A stretch of DNA of 64,000 nt from Pseudomonas parakoreensis (GTDB lineage: Bacteria; Pseudomonadota; Gammaproteobacteria; Pseudomonadales; Pseudomonadaceae). The stretch lies in NCBI RefSeq assembly GCF_021602155.1, contig NZ_BQHY01000006.1, forward strand, positions 124,001-188,000, written 5' to 3'. Within the stretch, counting starts at the first letter, position 1; every line of letters starts with the position of its first letter. The position numbers were made by a program, and so were the translations under genes. This document shows, piece after piece, positions 54,502-64,000 of the stretch. The notes under the pieces are model-generated. The model saw only the letters and a program-made list of their open reading frames with translations. It ran no database searches and had not been told where the DNA came from.

Positions 54502-55545
54502 ATGACGAAAATTTCTTGTGTTGATTTGTTCTGTGGGGCTGGTGGGCTGACGCATGGTTTCGTGCTTGAGGGCGTGCCGGTGGTTGCTGGTATCGATATG
54601 GACCCCGCTTGCCGCTTTCCTTATGAGGCCAACAACAGTGCCAAGTTTGTAGAGCAAGACATCAGCAAAGTCACCACTGCCGAGTTGAATGCGCTATTCG
54701 GCGATGCCGATCTGAAAATTCTTGCGGGTTGCGCTCCTTGTCAGCCTTTTTCAACCTATGCACAACGCTACGAGCTGGATGGCAAAGACGGGAAATGGGG
54801 ACTCTTGTATGAGTTTGCCCGTCTGGCAAAGGGCACCTACCCAGATGTCATCACGATGGAGAACGTCCCGACCGTAGCCAAGCACGAGGTATTTCATGAC
54901 TTCGTAGATACACTGAAGAGACTCGGTTACAACGTATGGTTTGATGTCGTGGACAGCTCCCAATACGGCGTGCCACAGACTCGCCGACGTATGGTGTTGC
55001 TGGCCTCCAGACTCGGCGAGATCAAGATGATCGAACCTACGCTCGAAAAGCCCAAGACTGTGAGGCAGGCGATTGGTCGGCTACGCCCGTTGAGCGCTGG
55101 CGAGGCCGCACCTAGAGACAAGCTGCACGTTTCATCCACGTTGTCGGAGAAAAATCTCAAGCGAATCAAAGTTTCAAAGCCGGGCGGAACGTGGCGTGAC
55201 TGGCCGGAGCATCTTGTGGCCGACTGCCATCGCGCGGAAAGTGGCAGGACTTACCCTGGCGTATATGGACGCATGGAATGGGGTAAGCCAGCTCCCACCA
55301 TGACGACTCAGTGTTATGGCTTCGGAAACGGTCGATTCGGGCATCCTGACCAGGACCGCGCAATCTCACTGAGAGAAGCTGCAATTCTTCAGAGCTTCCC
55401 GCGCGACTACTCATTTATTCCGAATGATGGAAAAGTGAATTTCAACGTTCTAGGACGGCTGATCGGCAATGCCGTTCCAGTTGACCTCGGCCGCGCTATC
55501 GCGCGCAGCATCAACGAACACTTGGCATCGACTAAACCCCGATGA
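54502..55545 (+). CDS. DNA C5-cytosine methyltransferase
   Basis: The 347-residue enzyme has the ordered motifs of C5 methyltransferases: I (DLFCGAGGLTHGF), IV with catalytic C80 (GCAPCQPFS), VI (MENVPTV), VIII (QTRRRMVLLAS) and X (GNAVPVDLGRA). It methylates cytosine in a DNA target I cannot predict. In class 2 DISARM an enzyme of this type (DrmMII) marks self DNA; here it precedes a Vsr gene and class 1 DISARM genes. ATG 54502 has GAGG at nine bases. Confidence 0.92.
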   Translation: MTKISCVDLFCGAGGLTHGFVLEGVPVVAGIDMDPACRFPYEANNSAKFVEQDISKVTTAELNALFGDADLKILAGCAPCQPFSTYAQRYELDGKDGKWGLLYEFARLAKGTYPDVITMENVPTVAKHEVFHDFVDTLKRLGYNVWFDVVDSSQYGVPQTRRRMVLLASRLGEIKMIEPTLEKPKTVRQAIGRLRPLSAGEAAPRDKLHVSSTLSEKNLKRIKVSKPGGTWRDWPEHLVADCHRAESGRTYPGVYGRMEWGKPAPTMTTQCYGFGNGRFGHPDQDRAISLREAAILQSFPRDYSFIPNDGKVNFNVLGRLIGNAVPVDLGRAIARSINEHLASTKPR

Positions 55546-55563
55546 TCTGACGAGACTCAATCA

Positions 55564-56067
55564 ATGCCACGCATTCAGCCCTCATCCCCAGAAGCCAGTC
55601 GCCGAATGGCAAAGGTACGGCAAAAGGGAACCGGTCCGGAGATGGCATTGCGTAGAGAGTTGTGCCGGAGAGGCCTGCGCTATCGAGTCAATTTCGAGGT
55701 ACTGAAGAAACCTCGTCGGATCGCGGACATTGCCTTTCCAAGGTTAAGGATAGCCATATTCGTCGATGGCTGCTTCTGGCACGGTTGCCCCGAGCACGCC
55801 ACATGGCCGAAGCAGAACGCGGAGTTCTGGCTGCAAAAGATAGAAGCGAATCGGCATCGTGATGCCGACACGAACGAGCGGCTTCACAGCATCAGGTGGA
55901 CTGTGCTGCGATTCTGGGAGCACGAATCCGCGCCCAGCGCAGCTGACACCATCGCGAACTTGGTGATCACGACAAGATCGACGCACCGTAAATCGCCGGC
56001 CAGCTCGAACCAAACAGACGGAACAGGAAACGGTAGACTGCATGGAAATTTCGAACGAACAGAATAG
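55564..56067 (+). CDS. vsr: Very-short-patch repair endonuclease Vsr
   Basis: Vsr nicks DNA next to T:G mismatches made by deamination of 5-methylcytosine. The 167-residue protein has the Vsr fold with GTGPEMALRRELCRRGLRYR, RIADIAFP (catalytic Asp) and the zinc-site VDGCFWHGCPEH. It lies 18 bases after the cytosine methyltransferase gene, the usual pairing, and overlaps drmD by 26 bases. The last 30 residues are polar and extend beyond the typical Vsr length. Confidence 0.9.
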   Translation: MPRIQPSSPEASRRMAKVRQKGTGPEMALRRELCRRGLRYRVNFEVLKKPRRIADIAFPRLRIAIFVDGCFWHGCPEHATWPKQNAEFWLQKIEANRHRDADTNERLHSIRWTVLRFWEHESAPSAADTIANLVITTRSTHRKSPASSNQTDGTGNGRLHGNFERTE

Positions 56068-59000
56068 CCAGGCCTACCGCGCCCGTCCTGAACCAGGCCA
56101 GTTGGTCGAGGTCCGGCGGCGTCAATGGGTCGTTGCAGATGTGACATCTTCAAAATTCACCTCAATCTCAGCACCACAGAATCTGGTGAGCCTCTCATCC
56201 ATTGACGAGGATGGTCTGGGCGAGGAGCTTGAAGTCATCTGGGAGATTGAGCCGGGTGCACAAATCATCGAACGTGCAGGCCTACCCTCGATCACCGGCC
56301 AGGATGACTCCGATACCCTCGAAGCCTTTCTTGATGCTGTTCGTTGGGGAGCTGCTACCAATGCCGACAGAGGCTTTCTGCAAGCACCGTTCCGCAGCGG
56401 TGTCAGCATTGAAGATTTCCAACTCGACCCATTGGTTCGTGCCATCGACATGGCGCGGGTCAATCTGCTCATCGCCGACGACGTCGGTCTGGGCAAGACC
56501 ATTGAAGCAGGGCTGGTCATCCAAGAGATGTTGCTGCGGCACCGTGCCCGCACCGTTCTTATCGTTTGTCCCGCATCGCTGCAAGAAAAGTGGCGCGTGG
56601 AGATGCTGGAAAAGTTCGGCCTTGATTTCAGGGTTGTCGACACGGGCTACATCAAGCAGTTGCGACGAGAGCGAGGCATCCACGCCAATCCCTGGACTTC
56701 ACATCCTCGCCTGATCGCATCGATGGACTGGGTCAAAAGCGGCGAAGGATTACGCGCCATGCGCGACGTTTTGCCTGCGCACACCAGCTACCCACGCAAA
56801 TTCGACATGCTCGTCGTTGACGAAGCACACAACATCGCCCCTTCTGCCGGTGCAAACTATGCGCTGGAGAGCCAGCGAACCCGCTTCATTCGCTCTATCA
56901 GTCCGCACTTCCAGCATCGGCTGTTCCTCACGGCCACACCCCACAACGGCTACACAGAATCTTTCACTTCGCTGTTAGAACTACTGGACGATCAACGCTT
57001 CGCCCGAAACATCTTGCCCGATGAAAAACAGTTGAGTCAGGTGATGATCCGCCGCCTCAAAAGCGATCTGGTCGATGCGGAAGGCAAGCCACTCTACGCA
57101 CAGCGCAAGCTGAAAGCGATGCTGGCCTCGTACTCCGCACAAGAGCGCGCCATTCACCAAAAGCTGAATGACTACTGCGCGAGCCGCGAGCAGGATGCCG
57201 AGAAGGTCGGCAACTCCTTTGGCACTTCGTTCGTCAACCAGTTGCTTAAGAAGCGACTCTTCTCGTCTCCAGCCGCGTTCGCTTCCACTCTTGAGAAGCA
57301 CATTGCCAGCGTAGCCAATGGCAGCCAACGCAAAGACAAGTATGCGATGGCCGACCGCATTTTGCGCAAAGCCATCCTGCGGGTTGAAGAAGACTACGCC
57401 AACGACCAGGAGGTCGAAGCCGCCCAGTCCGAGGCCGTTGAAGAGGCTTCACGTCGCGCGCAGCCACTGACAGCAGCCCAGCAAAAAATGCTGAACGAGC
57501 TGCGGTCGTGGGCACAAATGGCCAAGAATCAGATCGACGCCAAAGCCAAAGCGGTCCTCGATTGGCTCACTACCAATCTCAAAATCGACGGTCAGTGGAA
57601 TGAGCGCCGGGTGATCTTGTTCACCGAATACCGCACCACCCATCAGTGGATGCACGAGATCCTCGCCAGCCACGGTTTCGGTGGCGATAGACTGGCCGTC
57701 CTTCATGGCGGCATGCCGCAGGATGAACGCGAGAGGGTCAAAGCGGCCTTCCAGACTTCGCCCAAAGATTCAGCGGTGCGCATCCTGCTGGCCACCGATG
57801 CCGCGTCTGAAGGTATCGACTTGCAGAACCACTGTAACTGCCTCATCCATCTGGAGATTCCTTACAACCCCAATGTGATGGAACAGCGTAATGGCCGTAT
57901 CGACCGGCACGGTCAGCGTCAGAAGGAAGTATTGATTTGGCACCCCGTCGATGGCGGCGAACAGGGCAAAGAAACCATTGGCGGTCACGGCGAAGACATC
58001 ATCCGGGCACTACGCAAGCTAGAATCTATGCGGTCGGACATGGGTAGCGTCAACCCTGTCATCGCGCCGCAAATGTCCGGGCTGATTGAAGGCTCACTCA
58101 AAGACCTCGATACCCGCTTGGCTGAAGCCAAAATCGCCAAGGCTAGGCACTTCGTGCGCGCCGAGCGCGACCTGAAAGACCGGGTCGCCAAGCTGCACGA
58201 ACGGCTCCTCACTACGCAGCAAGACTTCCACCTCACGCCAGAACACATCCTCATGGCGGTCAAGACGGGCCTTGTGTTGGCAGGCCGCCCCCCGCTAGAG
58301 CCTTTTGCCTTGTCTGACGCCCCGGCTGGCACCGTATTCAAGATGCCCGCGCTGTCGGGCTCGTGGGCGCGTTGTCTCGAAGGGCTGCGTCACCCCCACA
58401 CGCTGCAAATTCGACCTGTCACATTCGACCATGCCGTCGCCACCGGGCGTGACGACGTGGTGCTGGTTCACCTCAACCACAGACTGGTGCAGATGTGCCT
58501 GCGATTGCTGCGTGCCGAGGTCTGGGCACAGGACGATGTGAAAAAGCTGCATCGCGTCACGGTGCGTTCGGTGCCTGACGCTCTGATCGACGCCCCTACC
58601 GTGGTCGTCATCTCACGGCTAGTTGTCACTGGCGGCAACCATCATCGCCTCCATGAAGAGCTGACGGTGGCCGGGGGATATCTCGGAGATAAATCCTTCC
58701 GCCGAGAAGAAGGAGTCACCAAGGTCCAGCAATGGCTGGATCAGGCCAAACCACTGACGGCCGCAGACTCTCTGTTCGATGCCCTCCGCATGCGTTTCGA
58801 CCGTGCGCAAAGCGCAATCCTCCAGTCGGTCGATGCCCGGTCAAAAGACCGGCTCAAGTTCCTGACAAATACACTTCAATCCCGCAAACAGCAGGAAGTG
58901 GCCGACATTGCCACCGTGCTAGACGAGCTTGAAAAAGCCATTCAGTTGGAGCTAAAAAAAGACCAGCAACCGGCACAGCTCTCCCTGTTCTCGGAAGACG

Positions 59001-59182
59001 AACGAACACAGCTCAGGCGCGATACCGCCTCCCTGGAAGCACGTCTTGCCCGCATTCCAGCCGAGCGCCAACAGGAAGCCGAGGCCATCGAAACCCGTTA
59101 CGCCAAACTCAACGACCGCACCTTTCCGGTCGCCGTGATCTTTCTTGTGCCTACATCGGCCGTTCAGGGAGGTGCCGTATGA
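56042..59182 (+). CDS. drmD: DISARM SNF2-like helicase DrmD
   Basis: The 1046-residue SNF2/RapA-like DNA translocase has Walker A ADDVGLGKTIEAG (about 145-157), the DEAH box LVVDEAHNIAPS (about 256-267), and helicase C-terminal motifs ATDAASEGIDLQN and RNGRIDRHGQ. An SNF2 protein of this size next to a large adenine methylase is the mark of class 1 DISARM (DrmD). Its stop overlaps the drmMI start (ATGA). Confidence 0.88.
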   Translation: MEISNEQNSQAYRARPEPGQLVEVRRRQWVVADVTSSKFTSISAPQNLVSLSSIDEDGLGEELEVIWEIEPGAQIIERAGLPSITGQDDSDTLEAFLDAVRWGAATNADRGFLQAPFRSGVSIEDFQLDPLVRAIDMARVNLLIADDVGLGKTIEAGLVIQEMLLRHRARTVLIVCPASLQEKWRVEMLEKFGLDFRVVDTGYIKQLRRERGIHANPWTSHPRLIASMDWVKSGEGLRAMRDVLPAHTSYPRKFDMLVVDEAHNIAPSAGANYALESQRTRFIRSISPHFQHRLFLTATPHNGYTESFTSLLELLDDQRFARNILPDEKQLSQVMIRRLKSDLVDAEGKPLYAQRKLKAMLASYSAQERAIHQKLNDYCASREQDAEKVGNSFGTSFVNQLLKKRLFSSPAAFASTLEKHIASVANGSQRKDKYAMADRILRKAILRVEEDYANDQEVEAAQSEAVEEASRRAQPLTAAQQKMLNELRSWAQMAKNQIDAKAKAVLDWLTTNLKIDGQWNERRVILFTEYRTTHQWMHEILASHGFGGDRLAVLHGGMPQDERERVKAAFQTSPKDSAVRILLATDAASEGIDLQNHCNCLIHLEIPYNPNVMEQRNGRIDRHGQRQKEVLIWHPVDGGEQGKETIGGHGEDIIRALRKLESMRSDMGSVNPVIAPQMSGLIEGSLKDLDTRLAEAKIAKARHFVRAERDLKDRVAKLHERLLTTQQDFHLTPEHILMAVKTGLVLAGRPPLEPFALSDAPAGTVFKMPALSGSWARCLEGLRHPHTLQIRPVTFDHAVATGRDDVVLVHLNHRLVQMCLRLLRAEVWAQDDVKKLHRVTVRSVPDALIDAPTVVVISRLVVTGGNHHRLHEELTVAGGYLGDKSFRREEGVTKVQQWLDQAKPLTAADSLFDALRMRFDRAQSAILQSVDARSKDRLKFLTNTLQSRKQQEVADIATVLDELEKAIQLELKKDQQPAQLSLFSEDERTQLRRDTASLEARLARIPAERQQEAEAIETRYAKLNDRTFPVAVIFLVPTSAVQGGAV

Positions 59183-62100
59183 GTGCTCCCAGCGTACATG
59201 ATGATTGGCTGTCGCTAATCGAGATTTCCGGCCCTTTTCTCGCTGTTCCCGTTCTGAAGGAAGCCTTTTCTCTAGGACTGGAGGAACTTGATGGGATCAA
59301 ACGCAAGCGTCTACGCCAGGCCTACGAGGAATGGCGCGAAGCGCTGGAGCTGGAAGACACGCAATTCGCTGAGTTGCACGTGGCTTGGATCGAAGAGGTG
59401 CTATCGCGAGGCCTTGAGTTCGATGAAGACGACAAAGGCGACGTTCTCAAGCGCGCGGACTGGTGCGCCGCCAATCTACAAGCCAGCTTGCCCGAGCACG
59501 GTGTGACCCTGTCGCCCGATTTTGCAGTGATCGATGAGCAACGCGCCAACAAGCCACTGCTGCTTATCCAGACCTATGTGCAGGATGTCGACCTAGATGC
59601 AACCCTGAAACAAGATGGCTGGGCCGCGACGCCTGCCGATCGCATGGTGCAGTTGTGCCGTTCACTGGGGTGTCGCCTCGGGCTGGTGACCAACGGCGAG
59701 CGCTGGATGCTGGTGGATGCCCCGGTGGGTGCTGTTACCACCTTTGCCAGTTGGTATGCCCGCATCTGGAGCCAAGAGCCCATCACTCTACAGGCTTTCG
59801 TGCACCTGCTCGGCATTCGTCGTTTTTTTGTCGACGAATCCGAGCAACTGCCCGCGCTGTTCGATCGCTCCCTGAAGTTCCAGGACGAAGTTACGGACGC
59901 CCTCGGCGAGCAAGTACGCCGCGCCGTCGAAGTATTGATTCAGACCCTCGACAAAGCCGACCAGGACCGCAACCGAGAGCTCCTGCACGACGTCACGGAA
60001 CCCGAGTTGTATGAGGCTGCGCTGACGGTGATGATGCGTTTGGTGTTCCTGCTCTCGGCTGAGGAGCGTGGTTTGCTCTTAATGGGCGATGAACGCTACG
60101 AGGCCAACTACGCTCTTTCCACCTTGCGCATGCAGTTGCGCAAAGAGTCCGAGGAGATCCTCGAACGTCGCTGGGATGCTTGGTCTCGCTTGCTGGCGAT
60201 CTTCCGCGCGGTGTTTGGCGGCATTGAGCATGAGAACCTCAGGCTGCCTGCGTTGGGCGGTTCGCTGTTCGATCCGGACCGCTTCCCCTTCCTCGAAGGC
60301 CGAGCCAAGGGCTCCAACTGGCGCATTGATGCAGCCAAGCCACTGCCCATCGACAACCGCACCGTATTGCTGTTGCTGGAAGCCATCCAGCAATTCCAGG
60401 GCCGCACGCTGTCTTATCGCGCGCTGGACGTCGAACAGATCGGCTACGTTTACGAGGGTCTGCTCGAACGTACCGTTAAGCGTACCGATGAAGTGACTCT
60501 GGAACTGGATGCCACCAAGAGCGCCAAAACGCCATGGGTCAAGCTGACTGAGCTGGATTCGGCGCGTTTGGATGGTGCCGCAGAACTGGCTGCGTTGCTG
60601 AAAGAACGCTCTGGTAGTTCTGCCAGCCGGGTGCGCAATGATCTGGCCAAAGCCGTCGACGATACCTTGGCCGACCGCCTGTTGATGGCTTGCCAAGGCG
60701 ACACCAAGCTTCGCGCTCGCATCAAACCCTATGCCCATATGCTGCGCACTGATCCATGGGGCTATCCGCTGGTTTATCCGGCAGGAGCCTTTATCGTCAC
60801 TACCGGTTCCGACCGGCGCGAAACCGGCACCCACTACACCCCGAAATCGCTGACCGAAGCGATCGTCGCCGAGACCCTCACGCCGGTGGCCTATCTCGGC
60901 CCGGTAGAGGGAACGCCGCGTGAGCAATGGGCACTGAAGTCCCCTGCCGAGCTGCTCGACCTCAAGATTTGCGACCCAGCCATGGGCTCGGGTGCCTTCC
61001 TGGTGCAAGCCTGCCGCTGGCTCTCGGATCGCCTCGTCGAGGCTTGGTCACAGGTCGAGGCTACGGGCAAAACCGTGAGTGTGGATGGCGAAGTTCTTGA
61101 GGCCGGGGCAATCAAAGAACCTCTGCCGCGGGACAGTGAAGCCCGCACGGTGATCGCACGTCGACTCATCGCCGAGCGTTGCCTGTACGGCGTCGACTTG
61201 AACCCGCTGGCCGTCGAGCTCGCCAAGCTTTCGATCTGGCTGGTGACACTAGCTAAGGGGCGCCCCTTCGGCTTCCTCGACCACAACTTACGCTGCGGTG
61301 ACAGCTTGTTGGGCATTCACCGATTGGATCAGCTCACCAAGCTTTCTATGACGCCTTCCAGTAAAGGTCAGCAACGCCTATTCGGGCAGAACATTGAGCG
61401 TGCGGTGCGCGAGGCGATTGAGCTGCGGCAACGATTGCGCGAGATGCCTATTCGCGACATTCGTGACGTCGAAGCCATGGCGCATCTGAACGCCGACGCA
61501 CGTCGCAGACTCGAAGTTTCGGAGATCATCGCCGATGCGTTCATCGGTGACGTATTCGCAGCGGGCGGCAATGGAGCGTCACTGGACACCGTGTTGGTGT
61601 CGCTGACCATCCAAGCTGGGCAGGCCATTGATGGCGACCGCGACGCGCTCTCCGTCATGCACCGCAGATCGATCGACGCGCTCTCGATCGATCTGCCTGG
61701 CGATAAGCCCGCGCGTCGCCCCTTTCATTGGCCGCTGGAGTTTCCGGAAGTGTTCGCACAGGAGCGAGGCGGCTTCGATGGGATGATCGGGAATCCACCG
61801 TTTCTGGGCGGGCAGCGAATCACCGGTGTTTCAGGCACGGCCTTCCGCGATTGGTTGGTTGCGCACATCGCCGACGGGCGTCGTGGCTCGGCCGATCTTG
61901 TCGCCTATTTTTTCCTGCGAGCTTGGAGCCTGTTGCACGAAGGTGGCGGTTTCGGGCTGCTCGCCGTCAACACCATCGCGGAAGGCGACACACGGCAGGT
62001 CGGCTTGGAGGCCATGGTCGGCGCGGGCGCTGCCATCCATTCGGCATATCCCAACGAGCCATGGCCCGGAAAGGCAGCGATTGTTACTAGCCGCGTGCAT

Positions 62101-63333
62101 ATGCACAAGGGTGAGTGGCAAGGCGAACGCTCGCTGCTAGGACGACCGGTTTCCTTCATATCGGGTTTCCTGTCCGATCGTGAAGAATGGAGTCCGAAGC
62201 GGCTGAAAGCCAATGAAGGCAAGGCCTTCATCGGATCCTATGTACTTGGTATGGGCTTTGTGCTTACAACTGACGAGGCGCGGCGAATGCTGGACGTCGA
62301 CCCGAAAAATGCCGAGGTGATCTTTCCTTATATCAACGGTGACGATCTCAACTCAGATCCGGAACAGCGTCCAAGCCGCTGGGTGATCAACTTCTGGGAC
62401 TGGCCGGAGGAGCGGGCCAAGACGTACTCAACGCCTTGGTCATGGATTGAAAATGAAGTGAAGCCAGAGCGACAACGTCGTGACAAGACCGGGAAATTCA
62501 TGCTCAGAAAACCACTTCCCGAACGATGGTGGCAGTTCGGAGAAAAGCGGCCGGCGCTGTATCACGCCATTGGACGTGGTCAATACTTCGAGCAGCATCC
62601 CGACGGCTGGAGTCCGAATGCCAAGCCTATGAAAGATATTTTGGTCTCAGCTCGTGTCGGGAAGTACTTCGGGCCCTCCGTTGTGCCGAATGATGGAATG
62701 TGTAGCGAACAGTGTGTCGTCTTCGCGGCCGACAACCCCTATGCATTTGCAGCGCTGCTCAATTCGTCTATCGGACAAGCGTGGATATGGCAGCAGTCGT
62801 CGCGACACGAAACTCGACTGCGGTTCTCGCCGTCGGATGCGCTTGAGACTCTTCCGTTCCCCAATGAAATAGGAGCCCTTGAACCGCTTGGTGAGGCGTA
62901 CCTGAAGGCGCGCCGCGAAGTTATGCGGGCAGATCGCATCGGCCTGACCAAGCTCTACAACCGCTTCCATACCAACACCGAACGCGATCCTCGCATAGAG
63001 GGGCTGCGTGCGTTGCAACGCGCATTGGACGAAGCCGTCGCGCGTGCCTATGAATGGGAAGACGTTAGCCTTGATCATGGTTTCCCTGAAGTCGCATATC
63101 TTCCGGCGAACGATCGCATCCGTTTCACAATTTCTGAGGCTGCGCGCAGTGAGGTGTTGCGGCGGCTGTCGGAGCTGAATCGCCAGCGGTACCAAGAAGA
63201 GGTTGCCGCTGGCTTGCACGGAAGCCCAGCGCAAAGTAATAAACCCAAGGCCGCTAAACGTCAGGCGGTTGCTGCGAAAGCGACTTCTTCGCACCAGCAA
63301 GCAGGATTCGACTTCGGGCAGTCTTCGACTTGA
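59179..63333 (+). CDS. drmMI: DISARM adenine methylase DrmMI
   Basis: The 1384-residue protein of the Eco57I/type IIG-like N6-adenine methyltransferase family has the SAM-binding motif ICDPAMGSGAFLVQACRW (about 595-612) and the catalytic NPPF in GMIGNPPFLGG (about 870). In class 1 DISARM, DrmMI modifies host DNA so that the system does not attack it. The N-terminal 500 residues carry no motif I recognise. It overlaps drmD by four bases and is followed by drmA after about 110 bases. Confidence 0.88.
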   Translation: MSAPSVHDDWLSLIEISGPFLAVPVLKEAFSLGLEELDGIKRKRLRQAYEEWREALELEDTQFAELHVAWIEEVLSRGLEFDEDDKGDVLKRADWCAANLQASLPEHGVTLSPDFAVIDEQRANKPLLLIQTYVQDVDLDATLKQDGWAATPADRMVQLCRSLGCRLGLVTNGERWMLVDAPVGAVTTFASWYARIWSQEPITLQAFVHLLGIRRFFVDESEQLPALFDRSLKFQDEVTDALGEQVRRAVEVLIQTLDKADQDRNRELLHDVTEPELYEAALTVMMRLVFLLSAEERGLLLMGDERYEANYALSTLRMQLRKESEEILERRWDAWSRLLAIFRAVFGGIEHENLRLPALGGSLFDPDRFPFLEGRAKGSNWRIDAAKPLPIDNRTVLLLLEAIQQFQGRTLSYRALDVEQIGYVYEGLLERTVKRTDEVTLELDATKSAKTPWVKLTELDSARLDGAAELAALLKERSGSSASRVRNDLAKAVDDTLADRLLMACQGDTKLRARIKPYAHMLRTDPWGYPLVYPAGAFIVTTGSDRRETGTHYTPKSLTEAIVAETLTPVAYLGPVEGTPREQWALKSPAELLDLKICDPAMGSGAFLVQACRWLSDRLVEAWSQVEATGKTVSVDGEVLEAGAIKEPLPRDSEARTVIARRLIAERCLYGVDLNPLAVELAKLSIWLVTLAKGRPFGFLDHNLRCGDSLLGIHRLDQLTKLSMTPSSKGQQRLFGQNIERAVREAIELRQRLREMPIRDIRDVEAMAHLNADARRRLEVSEIIADAFIGDVFAAGGNGASLDTVLVSLTIQAGQAIDGDRDALSVMHRRSIDALSIDLPGDKPARRPFHWPLEFPEVFAQERGGFDGMIGNPPFLGGQRITGVSGTAFRDWLVAHIADGRRGSADLVAYFFLRAWSLLHEGGGFGLLAVNTIAEGDTRQVGLEAMVGAGAAIHSAYPNEPWPGKAAIVTSRVHMHKGEWQGERSLLGRPVSFISGFLSDREEWSPKRLKANEGKAFIGSYVLGMGFVLTTDEARRMLDVDPKNAEVIFPYINGDDLNSDPEQRPSRWVINFWDWPEERAKTYSTPWSWIENEVKPERQRRDKTGKFMLRKPLPERWWQFGEKRPALYHAIGRGQYFEQHPDGWSPNAKPMKDILVSARVGKYFGPSVVPNDGMCSEQCVVFAADNPYAFAALLNSSIGQAWIWQQSSRHETRLRFSPSDALETLPFPNEIGALEPLGEAYLKARREVMRADRIGLTKLYNRFHTNTERDPRIEGLRALQRALDEAVARAYEWEDVSLDHGFPEVAYLPANDRIRFTISEAARSEVLRRLSELNRQRYQEEVAAGLHGSPAQSNKPKAAKRQAVAAKATSSHQQAGFDFGQSST

Positions 63334-63440
63334 CTGGAGAAATCAGTTGCCACGATGTCGATTCTGCAAGGTGGCAAGAAATTCATAAACCGTTTTCAAA
63401 TACTTCAGCGCCAATGAGCGCACGGATGTAAGGGAGAAAG

Positions 63441-64000
63441 ATGCAGGCAGGTACTGAAGTCAAACAACCCAATGCATGGATCGCCATTGACCATGGTCTT
63501 GCCTCCGATGCAACGCTGGCACCCTACACGCTGCGGCTAAAAGGCGAGCGATCGCTGCATCAAGCCATCGCTGACGACGATTGGGTATTGATTCTGAACA
63601 CAGCAGGCTACATCACGCGGGTCGGGCGGGTACTGCGGGTCCGCTCTGATCTGGCAACCACCACGATTTTCTTCGATCGCATGTTGTTGGTTACTCCGGC
63701 AGTCTCGATTGGTCTGTCATCGCTCACCCCGCCATCTACAGGCAGCGTTGGCCGTATTCAATGGACGGGTTTCCTTGAGTCGCTCCCGAAGGCATTACAC
63801 AAGACCATCGCTGAAGTACCAGTGATTGGTTCTGATGACAAGTCACCTTCGTATCAGCAGGAGCTCGCCTATATCCGCGAGTTGCTGCAACTGGCCGTGA
63901 TGGACGACCTGCTAGGCCCGGCTGGCGGCCCCCATGAACGCATTGTCGATATGGGTGTACGCGACCGCTACCTGGTCGGCAAACTGGCCCCGCGTGAGAC
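63441..64000 (+). CDS. drmA: DISARM helicase DrmA, N-terminal part (cut by window end)
   Basis: ATG 63441, preceded by AGGGAG, opens a frame that runs to the window end without a stop. The translated start MQAGTEVKQPNAW and the later DLLGPAGGPHERI and VRDRYLVGKLAPR match the N-terminal region of DrmA, the DISARM helicase that precedes drmB and drmC. Only about 186 residues are visible, so the helicase motifs lie outside. Confidence 0.82.
   Translation, partial: MQAGTEVKQPNAWIAIDHGLASDATLAPYTLRLKGERSLHQAIADDDWVLILNTAGYITRVGRVLRVRSDLATTTIFFDRMLLVTPAVSIGLSSLTPPSTGSVGRIQWTGFLESLPKALHKTIAEVPVIGSDDKSPSYQQELAYIRELLQLAVMDDLLGPAGGPHERIVDMGVRDRYLVGKLAPRE

Noticed and set aside
54502-64000. Class 2 DISARM
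   Set aside because: A C5 methylase is present, but drmE is not seen, while drmD and drmMI, the class 1 marks, are.
1-64000. CRISPR arrays, tRNA and rRNA genes, insertion sequences
   Set aside because: No regularly spaced direct repeats, cloverleaf-like genes or transposase frames were found on reading both strands.

Overview
The window is a chromosomal segment of a Pseudomonas, most likely of the P. fluorescens group. The evidence is high-GC coding with Pseudomonas-type gene neighbourhoods (aroQ-quiC quinate genes, trmA, tesB, rhlE) and many copies of Pseudomonas-type REP palindromes between genes. No rRNA, tRNA, CRISPR array, integrase or transposase was seen.

1-35 kb is ordinary core and catabolic chromosome. 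It holds an MFS exporter, a DJ-1-like protein, a purine permease with trmA, and a quinate/shikimate degradation cluster (aroQ, aroE-like, TetR regulator, quiC, MFS transporter). An IclR-centred catabolic cluster follows (Gfo/Idh oxidoreductase, TIM-barrel epimerase, DMT transporter, FAD oxidoreductase, aldo/keto reductase). Then come assorted housekeeping genes (zinc protease, tesB, HDAC-like amidohydrolase, rhlE, Lrp regulator, exonuclease, NYN protein, DUF2076). 32.3-38 kb carries a NitT/TauT-type ABC importer, an aldehyde dehydrogenase and a LysR regulator; the importer and dehydrogenase operons share a duplicated promoter. Two sites matching the P. putida PcaR operator, as I recall it, suggest that the quinate genes are tied to beta-ketoadipate pathway control.

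38-49.1 kb looks like a compact, probably undescribed biosynthetic gene cluster. An eight-gene minus-strand operon encodes a TauD/SyrP-like Fe(II)/2-oxoglutarate oxygenase, an MIO ammonia-lyase/aminomutase, a HisC-like aminotransferase, an AlaX tRNA-editing hydrolase, an HTH regulator, a FAD-linked 2-hydroxyacid dehydrogenase, an ATP-grasp ligase and an MFS exporter. An aromatic-type amino acid permease is divergent to it. The MIO enzyme has a Thr-Ser-Gly cofactor triad and other residues at a constant offset from the Pantoea phenylalanine aminomutase AdmH/PaPAM. A beta-amino-acid-containing dipeptide or antimetabolite, with AlaX as self-protection, is a reasonable hypothesis.

49.1-64 kb is a defence island that starts next to a remnant of a host gene. 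Its first, AT-rich part encodes a Cap4/DUF4297 nuclease, a Rad50/SMC-like ATPase with a CxxC hook and an unrecognised third protein, resembling ABC three-component/Lamassu systems. Its second part is a class 1 DISARM system: drmD (SNF2 helicase), drmMI (adenine methylase) and the 5' end of drmA, which runs off the window. It is preceded by an excisionase-like HTH gene, a C5-cytosine methyltransferase and a Vsr endonuclease. REP palindromes occur about every 2.7 kb up to 35.4 kb and were not seen after that, consistent with a different history for the right part.
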